Source: Lentibacillus juripiscarius JCM 12147
Lineage (GTDB): Bacteria; Bacillota; Bacilli; Bacillales_D; Amphibacillaceae
Assembly (NCBI GenBank): GCA_001311805.1
Contig: BBCA01000034.1
Location: forward strand, 1 to 32,365
Reading direction: 5' to 3'
DNA: 32,365 nt
Shown piece by piece: positions 27,362 to 32,365 of this stretch. The notes below the pieces were generated by a model that saw nothing but the letters and a program-made list of their open reading frames with translations, had not been told where the DNA came from and ran no database searches. The first letter of the stretch is position 1. Every line of letters starts with the position of its first letter. The position numbers were made by a program, and so were the translations under genes.

Positions 27362-27455
27362 GCTCGATTTGGGGCGGATCTCGCTCGAATTGAGTGGCGC
27401 ATCGCTCGATTTGGGATGGATCTCGCTCGAATTGAAACGTTTAGCTCGATTGGAT
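27362..27455. repeat. 21-nt tandem repeat array C (GCTCGAWTTG units)
   Basis: Five copies of GCTCGA(A/T)T begin at 27362, 27383, 27404, 27425 and 27444, with periods 21, 21, 21 and 19. Units 1 and 3 (GCTCGATTTGGG...GGATCTC) resemble each other, and units 2 and 4 (GCTCGAATTGA) resemble each other, giving a higher-order AB-AB pattern. It lies between the amidohydrolase stop and the trpB promoter. It is not coding. Confidence 0.85.
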
Positions 27456-27474
27456 GGTACTGTCATAAATAACG

Positions 27475-27502
27475 TTGCAAAATCTAGGCAGCATGATACA
27501 AT
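27475..27502 (+). promoter_or_regulatory. Promoter of trpB
   Basis: TTGCAA (27475-27480), a 16-base spacer and TACAAT (27497-27502). Transcription would start near 27509, leaving a leader of about 55 bases that is largely the TRAP-like repeat. Confidence 0.7.
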
Positions 27503-27534
27503 AGTTTACAAGTATTTTGTAAAATTGGAATGCC

Positions 27535-27586
27535 GAGATTAGTTTAGAGGAGTTGAGTTGAGTTATGACGAGCAAAGAGGTACTAG
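27535..27586 (+). promoter_or_regulatory. Probable TRAP binding site over the trpB ribosome binding site
   Basis: (G/U)AG triplets occur at 27535, 27540, 27545, 27550, 27555 and 27560, exactly 5 bases apart (two-base spacers), then at 27570 in the same register, 27577 and 27584. This matches the known TRAP (MtrB) target of about 9-11 NAG triplets with 2-3 base spacers. The repeat covers the GAGGAG ribosome site (27547-27552) and the ATG at 27565, so tryptophan-loaded TRAP would block translation, as known for trpG and trpP in Bacillus subtilis. mtrB is not in the window. Confidence 0.8.
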
Positions 27587-28729
27587 CAGAAACAGGTTAT
27601 TTCGGTGAATTCGGGGGCAGCTACGTCCCGGATGATTTAAAACGTTTTATCGGAAGTTGCCGATGCATTTGAACGATACCGCGATGATCCGGAATTTGAA
27701 GCAGAGTTCAGGTACTATATGGATGCGTATGTCGGCCGTGAAAATCCGCTTACGTTTGCAGGCAACCTGACGGAAAAAATCGGCGGGGCAAAGATTTATT
27801 TGAAACGGGAAGATCTGAACCATACGGGTGCACATAAGATTAATAACGTGATTGGCCAGATCCTTTTGGCGAAGCGGATGGGCGCCAGCCGGATTATTGC
27901 TGAAACCGGTGCAGGTCAGCATGGGGTTGCAACGGCAACGGCCGCGGCGATGTTCGGTATGCCATGCACGGTTTATATGGGCAAACTGGACACGGAACGG
28001 CAGGCACTGAATGTTTTCAGGATGGAACTGCTTGGCGCGGAAGTAATCCCGGTTGAAAAAGGGCAGGGCCGCCTGAAAGATGCCGTCGATGAGGCGCTCG
28101 GGGATCTTGTGGCGAACCATGAGAACACATTTTATCTTCTGGGATCTGCAGTCGGTCCGCATCCATATCCAAGTATGGTAAAGTATTTCCAGTCGGTCAT
28201 CAGTGAGGAGTCCAAACGGCAGATACTGGAAACAGAAGGAAAACTTCCAGCTGCCGTTGTTGCCTGTGTCGGCGGCGGAAGCAATGCGATTGGCGCGTTT
28301 GCACATTATATTGACGAAGAGGATGTACGGCTTATCGGTGCGGAACCGGCGGAGGCACCGACCATCACGGAAGGGGAACCTGCTGTGATCCACGGGTTTA
28401 AATGCATCACGCTGCTTGATGAGAATGGCGAACCGAAGCCAACTTATTCCGTCGCGGCCGGTTTAGACTATCCTGGTGTCGGACCGGAACACAGCCATTT
28501 GAAGACGAGCGGCCGGGCTGAGTATGTGACCGTTTCCGGTGAGGAAGCACTAGAAGCCTTCCGGGAACTGTCCCGAACAGAAGGCATCATCCCAGCGCTG
28601 GAAAGTTCACACGCAGTGGCACAAGCAATGAAACTGGCAAAAGAACTGCCCAAAGATGAAGCAATCATTGTAAACCTCTCTGGACGCGGCGATAAAGACG
28701 TCCAGCAAGTGTTTGAAAAGCTCGGATGA
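27565..28729 (+). CDS. trpB: Tryptophan synthase beta chain, stand-alone (frame broken near start)
   Basis: PLP enzyme joining indole and serine to give tryptophan. About 388 residues after repair. It starts [16 protein letters not shown]. The PLP lysine is in [15 protein letters not shown], the catalytic glutamate in [13 protein letters not shown], the phosphate loop is [10 protein letters not shown], and [28 protein letters not shown] and [10 protein letters not shown] complete the family pattern. The break near 27638-27645 is best repaired with two missing bases (LK then [13 protein letters not shown]). No trpA or other trp gene adjoins, so it is either a second trpB or part of a split pathway. 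The upstream TRAP-like site supports a role in tryptophan supply. Confidence 0.93.
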
Positions 28730-28740
28730 ATGGAAAAGTG

Positions 28741-28768
28741 TGGAAGAGGGTTAAAAAACCCTCTTCCA
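28741..28768. terminator. Terminator hairpin after trpB
   Basis: TGGAAGAGGGTT (28741-28752) and AACCCTCTTCCA (28757-28768) form a perfect 12-bp stem with an AAAA loop, followed by a T-rich stretch. It separates trpB from the convergent gene ending at 28813. Confidence 0.85.
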
Positions 28769-28812
28769 TTGTTATTTTTATATGAAATCCCAACGATTAC
28801 CGTTGCATGCTA

Positions 28813-29373
28813 CTAAAAATTTTTCCCCTTTAGATATCCGGGTACAACCTGTGTTGTTGGAACGTCAGGATCTGCCGTATACCCTTGTGGTGTAAATAGC
28901 AATTTTTCCATATAAGGTGACGGTATATTGTGGAGATAGTAGTTATCCCATGTGTTCGTGTAAAACAATTTTGCCTCATCGACCGATCGTTTCCCAGTAG
29001 CAATATCATGGATGATGTTGAAAGATAAAATGTTATTTTCTTCCTTATCGCAGTTTACGGTTAGCTCTCCTCTTGTACGGAAAGCATACCCACTTCCGTC
29101 ATAACGTGCAATTTTTGAATAAGCCTCTTCCGGTAATTTATAATCAATAGTGTTTGCGAGAAAATCCGGATGTGGGGAAGGCCAGTTGTGTGTGTACGCG
29201 TCACGGAATACCGTTGTTCGTTTCCACGGTCCATTATTATACCAAATCAAAAGACTTTCTGTAGCCTCCTGGGGGTAGCCATATTTTTCAATGGTTAGCA
29301 TGGCACCTTCTTTTTGCACGATTGGCCAAGCAGATATTACATTTTGTACGTAGTCTTCAAACTGATTGCTCAT
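28813..29373 (-). CDS. Hypothetical cytosolic protein, unrecognised
   Basis: Intact 186-residue protein from ATG 29373 behind AGGAGGT; the TTG three bases upstream is in frame but less likely. It has no signal peptide or membrane segment. It is rich in aromatic residues (ESLLIWYNNGPWKRTTVFRD, YTNTWDNYYLHNIPSPYMEK) and has a single cysteine in ELTVNCDKEENNILSFNI. The compact mixed composition suggests a folded globular domain. I cannot place it in a family. Its start overlaps the TGA of the small membrane ORF upstream (TGATG), so the two are probably translated together. Confidence 0.75.
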   Translation of the reverse strand: MSNQFEDYVQNVISAWPIVQKEGAMLTIEKYGYPQEATESLLIWYNNGPWKRTTVFRDAYTHNWPSPHPDFLANTIDYKLPEEAYSKIARYDGSGYAFRTRGELTVNCDKEENNILSFNIIHDIATGKRSVDEAKLFYTNTWDNYYLHNIPSPYMEKLLFTPQGYTADPDVPTTQVVPGYLKGKNF

Positions 29374-29555
29374 CAAAGTACCTCCTTTATTTTTTCAACA
29401 TTAGATTGTTCGTAACGGGGGGATTTTATGTAATAGGGCACAAAGATTGAGAAAAGAATAAAGAAAAAAGCTGCTAACCCTTTTTGGATCAACAGCTTTT
29501 TGCGGTACCGGCGCCTTGATTTATATTTCTTGGTGGGACAATGTACTGTCACCAT
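29373..29555 (-). CDS. Small single-helix membrane protein, start uncertain
   Basis: A 60-residue frame with a very basic N-terminus (KKYKSRRRYRKKLL), one hydrophobic helix (GLAAFFFILFSIFVPYYI) and a charged tail (SPRYEQSNVEKIKEVL). Its TGA overlaps the next gene's ATG. The only ATG lies inside GGGACA-type repeat copy 4, and there is no clear ribosome site before it, so the true start may be a TTG further in (near 29494). The function is unknown. The positive-inside rule puts the N-terminus in the cytoplasm. Confidence 0.5.
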   Translation of the reverse strand: MVTVHCPTKKYKSRRRYRKKLLIQKGLAAFFFILFSIFVPYYIKSPRYEQSNVEKIKEVL

Positions 29556-29559
29556 GTCC
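29532..29559. repeat. GGGACA-type hairpin repeat, copy 4
   Basis: GGTGGGACA (29532-29540) and TGTCACC (29547-29553) form a stem around ATGTAC, followed by ATGTCCC. On the minus strand it reads GGGACATGGTGACAG..., close to copy 1. It sits between the stop of the substrate-binding protein gene and the small membrane ORF. Confidence 0.5.
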
Positions 29560-30552
29560 CTATTGAATAAAGGTTTTGTTGACGAATCCGGTGAAGTCGG
29601 GTTTTTCTTTCAGGAATTGCAGATCATAGGAAGAGTTGCCAAATTCCTGGATGACTTCTTCGTTTACTTTATAGGTGAAGTTGGTGCGTTTCCAGGCGTT
29701 TTCCATGACACTTTTTTCGAGTTCCTGGCCGGTGATGTCGGCAATGCCATTGATGGTGATGTCGATTGCTTCATCTGGATTATTATTAACATACTTGACA
29801 GCTTCTTTGTGGGCGTCGATTAGTTTTTGGATTTGCTCACTGTTGTTTTCGGCCATGTCAGATGATGTTACGAATACGGCAGCTGGCAATGTTTCACCAA
29901 AGGATACTTCACTGGTCGGGATGACGACGTTGGCATCCACTTTTGCTTCCATAACGGACGCCCATGGTTCGGGTGCTGTCGCAACATCCACATCTCCTTT
30001 TTCGAACATGGACTTATAACGCGCAGGTTCGCCGGTCACATGCTTCATAGATCCGCCAATCCGATCTGAGGTGATTCCTTTATCTTTCATGTATGTCTCA
30101 AACTGTACATCATGCGTGCATCCGACGCGCGGTGAGATGAATGTTTTCCCTTTAATGTCTTCCCATGACTTGATACCGCTTCCGTCACGGGATACGATAA
30201 CGGTCCCGCCGGTTGATGATGCGCCGATTATCTGAACGTCTACACCGGAAATGAAGCTGTTCATGGCAGGCCCTGGCCCGACTAATCCGCCTTCGATGTC
30301 ACCGGATGCCAGTGCTTTCATAAATGTAGAACCGTCCGGAAACGTTTGATACTCTACGTTGACATTGTCACCTAGGTGGTCTTCATACATTTCTTTTTGC
30401 TTGGCTACCATTGCTGGTGCGTGATTCAAGTTTGGAAAGTGGCCGATGGTGACTGTTTCTTTTTCGCCATCGCCTGATGTTTCACTGCTGCCACCGCAGG
30501 CTCCCAGGATAAGAAGAGCTCCAATCATAAAAATTCCCACAAGTTTTTTCAA
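29560..30552 (-). CDS. ABC importer substrate-binding lipoprotein, NMT1/SsuA type
   Basis: 330-residue solute receptor of the nitrate, sulfonate and taurine type. The start is TTG 30552, behind AAAGGGG with 8-base spacing, giving LKKLVGIFMIGALLILGAC, a clear lipoprotein signal with lipobox ILGAC. An upstream in-frame start would bury the signal and is rejected. TVTIGHFPNLNHAPAMVAKQ is the typical first strand, and LASGDIEGGLVGPGPAMNSF, GIKSWEDIKGKTFISPRVG and VATAPEPWASVMEAK follow. The substrate cannot be named; alkanesulfonates, taurine, nitrate or pyrimidine precursors are all used by this family. The gene is intact and last in a three-gene operon after the ATPase and permease. Confidence 0.9.
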   Translation of the reverse strand: MKKLVGIFMIGALLILGACGGSSETSGDGEKETVTIGHFPNLNHAPAMVAKQKEMYEDHLGDNVNVEYQTFPDGSTFMKALASGDIEGGLVGPGPAMNSFISGVDVQIIGASSTGGTVIVSRDGSGIKSWEDIKGKTFISPRVGCTHDVQFETYMKDKGITSDRIGGSMKHVTGEPARYKSMFEKGDVDVATAPEPWASVMEAKVDANVVIPTSEVSFGETLPAAVFVTSSDMAENNSEQIQKLIDAHKEAVKYVNNNPDEAIDITINGIADITGQELEKSVMENAWKRTNFTYKVNEEVIQEFGNSSYDLQFLKEKPDFTGFVNKTFIQ

Positions 30553-30672
30553 CTTAAAAATCCCCTTTCTGATGTTTTGAAATGGAAACGATGAATCCTG
30601 CCTTTGCTGGTCGATTGATTTCAATGAATCGGCTGCTGATAATTCCCCTTAAAAGCGGGGCGGATGCTGGTG

Positions 30673-31432
30673 TTACGCTGCCTCTTCCATGCCCCAACGT
30701 TTCAGCACTTTATTTTCCATGCGCTGGAAGATAAGCTGGTCGACGATAGAGCCGATAACGCCGATGATGATGATGATCCCGATCACAAGACTCATATTAT
30801 TAAAATCAGATGCATAACTGAGCGTGTAGCCGAGTCCCGGGCCTGTGCTAAGCATTTCCCCCGCCATTAATGCCCGCCAGCTGAAGGCCCACGCCAGCCG
30901 AACACCGGTAACCGCATGCGGAATGGAGGCAGGAACGATTACCTTCATAAAAAGATCCATACCTTTCGAGCCCATCGTTCTTGCTGCTTTCAGATAAATC
31001 GGGGCAACGTTTTAATGCCAATGCGCATGTTCATTGTCATGACAAATGTCCCACCGATGATAACAACAAAGATGATGGATGCTTCAGTGAACCCAAACCA
31101 GATAATTGCCAATGGTACCCAGACAATGCTCGGCACACTTTGCAAGGCCAAAATCATCGTGCCGAGCGTTTCATCAGCTATTTTTACCTTGGCGAGCAGC
31201 ACACCAAGCAGTGTGCCAATTACAAGTGAAATGGAAAGCCCGATGAGAAGGTGCCGGAAACTGGCCAAAATATCATAGACAAGCGTCATGTCCGCGAACC
31301 CCGCATAAATAGTTGTTGCGACAGTAAATGGACTTGGTATCATGGAATCGGGCCAAAAATCGAGCTGGAAAACTGCCTCCCAAATCAAAATAAGTGCCAT
31401 AAAAATAACGTGCGTTTAATGATTACCGGCAT
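30673..31432 (-). CDS. ABC importer permease, SsuC type (two frameshifts)
   Basis: Membrane subunit with about six helices, 253 residues after repair. ATG 31432 follows GAGGAG and overlaps the ATPase gene end by 17 bases. One T is missing near 31401-31405 (RTLFL then MALILIWEAVFQ) and one A near 31012-31016 (MRIGIK then NVAPIYLKAARTMG). The inner-membrane contact loop (EAA motif) is KAARTMGSKGMDLFMKVIVP followed by ASIPHAVTGVRLAWAFSW. LALQSVPSIVWVPLAIIWFG is characteristic of the SsuC/TauC group. It pairs with the ATPase upstream and the lipoprotein downstream; no sulfonate monooxygenase gene is in view. Confidence 0.9.
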
Positions 31433-32198
31433 GCTGCAACTCCTCTTTCATGACGTTGTCGATTTCTGTTTTCAACATGGCCATAACTTCTTCCTCAAGA
31501 AGTGCCATATCTTTTGCTGCCTTGGTCTGTTCAAGTCCACATTAAAATCAGAGATGATGGTTCCTGGCCGGGCACTCATAATGATCACGCGGTCCGATAG
31601 TTTAATAGCTTCGCGGATGCTGTGGGTGACAAATACGATCGTTTTTCTGGTGTCCAGCCAGATTTTGTCTACTTCCTCCTGCAGTACATGGCGTGTCTGT
31701 TCATCCAATGCCCCGAACGGTTCATCCATCAGGAGCAGTTTGGAATCCATGGCCAGTGCCCTTGCAATGGCAACCCGCTGCTGCATGCCGCCGGAGAGTT
31801 CGTGCGGGTAATTTCCGGCAAACTGGCTGAGGTGGACCATTTTCAGGTATAGGCGGGCAGCGTTTTCTCTATCCTGTTTGTTCATACTTTTGCGCAATGG
31901 AAACGTGACATTTTTCTTTTACCGACATCCATGGAAATAAAGCCGGTTCCTGGAAAACCATGCTTTTGTCCGGCCCCGGCTCCGTTATTTCCTGATTGGC
32001 AAGCTTGGCGGTGCCGGAAGATGGGTGAGACAGTCCGGCAATCATGGACAACAATGTTGACTTACCGCAGCCGGATGGGCCAAGTAAGGATACGAATTCC
32101 CCCTCTTCAATGGAAAGATTAATATTTTCAAGCGCCGTGAGCGGCTGTTCTCCATGGCGCTGAAAAGACTTGCTGACGTTATCAATGTCCAGGTACAT
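31416..32198 (-). CDS. ABC importer ATPase, SsuB type (two frameshifts)
   Basis: Nucleotide-binding subunit of 260 residues after repair. Walker A LLGPSGCGKSTLL, Q-loop MVFQEPALFPWMSVKENV, signature ELSGGMQQRVAIARAL, Walker B LLLMDEPFGALDEQTR and the switch histidine in VFVTHSIREAIKLSD are all present. This short form with LFPW after the Q-loop is typical of the nitrate, sulfonate and taurine importers. One extra A near 31913-31917 breaks VKENVTFPLRKSM. One base is missing near 31522-31528 (LNRP then KAAKDMALLEEEV), and the protein then ends HAGNH inside the permease start. ATG 32198 follows GAAGAGG closely. Confidence 0.92.
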
Positions 32199-32309
32199 AC
32201 CTCTTCACCCCTACTCCGAATTAATTCATATTATCTTTATCGGAAATATGTGTTTTAAGCATTTTACCATGGATATACAAAAACCAATAGGTAAATTGCC
32301 CAAAATCGG

Positions 32310-32337
32310 CATTCGCCTTGTTTTATAGCGAGTGCCG
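32310..32337. terminator. Possible terminator hairpin at the window end
   Basis: CGGCATTCGC and GCGAGTGCCG, separated by an 11-base loop near 32308-32338, form a 10-bp stem with one G-T pair. It may end a gene beyond the window. The stretch 32199-32365 otherwise holds no gene and no recognisable riboswitch. Confidence 0.4.
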
Positions 32338-32365
32338 AAGTATTTCTTATAAGGTCATCCATAAA

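Noticed and set aside
32199..32365. Thiamine riboswitch upstream of the NMT1-type ABC operon
   Set aside because: No TPP-aptamer blocks (CTGAGA or ACCTGA types) are present in the leader.

Overview
The window looks like a chromosomal segment from a low-to-mid GC Gram-positive bacterium of the Bacillaceae, probably a halotolerant relative of Virgibacillus, Lentibacillus or Oceanobacillus. The reasons are the strong AGGAGG-type ribosome binding sites, SigA-type promoters, an rbsRKDACB operon in Bacillus order, an L-box riboswitch, a probable TRAP site, acidic lipoproteins, and a folded intergenic repeat of a type I associate with this group. It is a metabolic region with no phage, transposase or CRISPR array.

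Layout. 1-1900: folded repeat, then leuD and a short ilvA (branched-chain amino acids). 1925-3409 (-): sensor diguanylate cyclase. 3666-9012: divergent amino-acid oxidation cluster with a TPP-dependent 2-oxo acid decarboxylase (-) facing an aldehyde dehydrogenase and a flavin L-amino acid oxidase (+). 9113-11108: amidase and panD. 11179-12977 (-): small b561-like membrane protein, nitroreductase, two small membrane ORFs. 13222-13294 (-): tRNA-Ala. 13539-14330: atypical SDR. 14559-15843 (-): lipoprotein with a glycosidase-like domain. 16085-21781: complete ribose operon behind two LacI-type operators. 21906-22205: small secreted protein. 22365-23912: 1-pyrroline-5-carboxylate dehydrogenase. 24182-27347: lysine riboswitch controlling a YfcC/DcuC-family transporter and an M20 amidohydrolase. 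27475-28729: stand-alone trpB with a TRAP-like (G/U)AG repeat over its ribosome binding site. 28813-29555 (-): two small coupled genes. 29560-32198 (-): NMT1/SsuA-type ABC importer.

Twenty of the protein genes are broken by about 38 single-base indels (about 27 deletions and 11 insertions), many in homopolymer runs. In every case the protein family continues in the next frame. This fits an uncorrected long-read assembly far better than real gene decay, so these genes are listed as whole CDSs with the frame breaks described.

The most notable signals are: three intergenic arrays of unrelated sequence that share a 21-nt period; the TRAP-like repeat on a solo trpB; the lysine riboswitch on an unusual transporter and amidohydrolase pair; a three-enzyme route from L-amino acid to one-carbon-shorter carboxylate; and a dispersed GGGACA hairpin repeat whose inverted copies flank the diguanylate cyclase.
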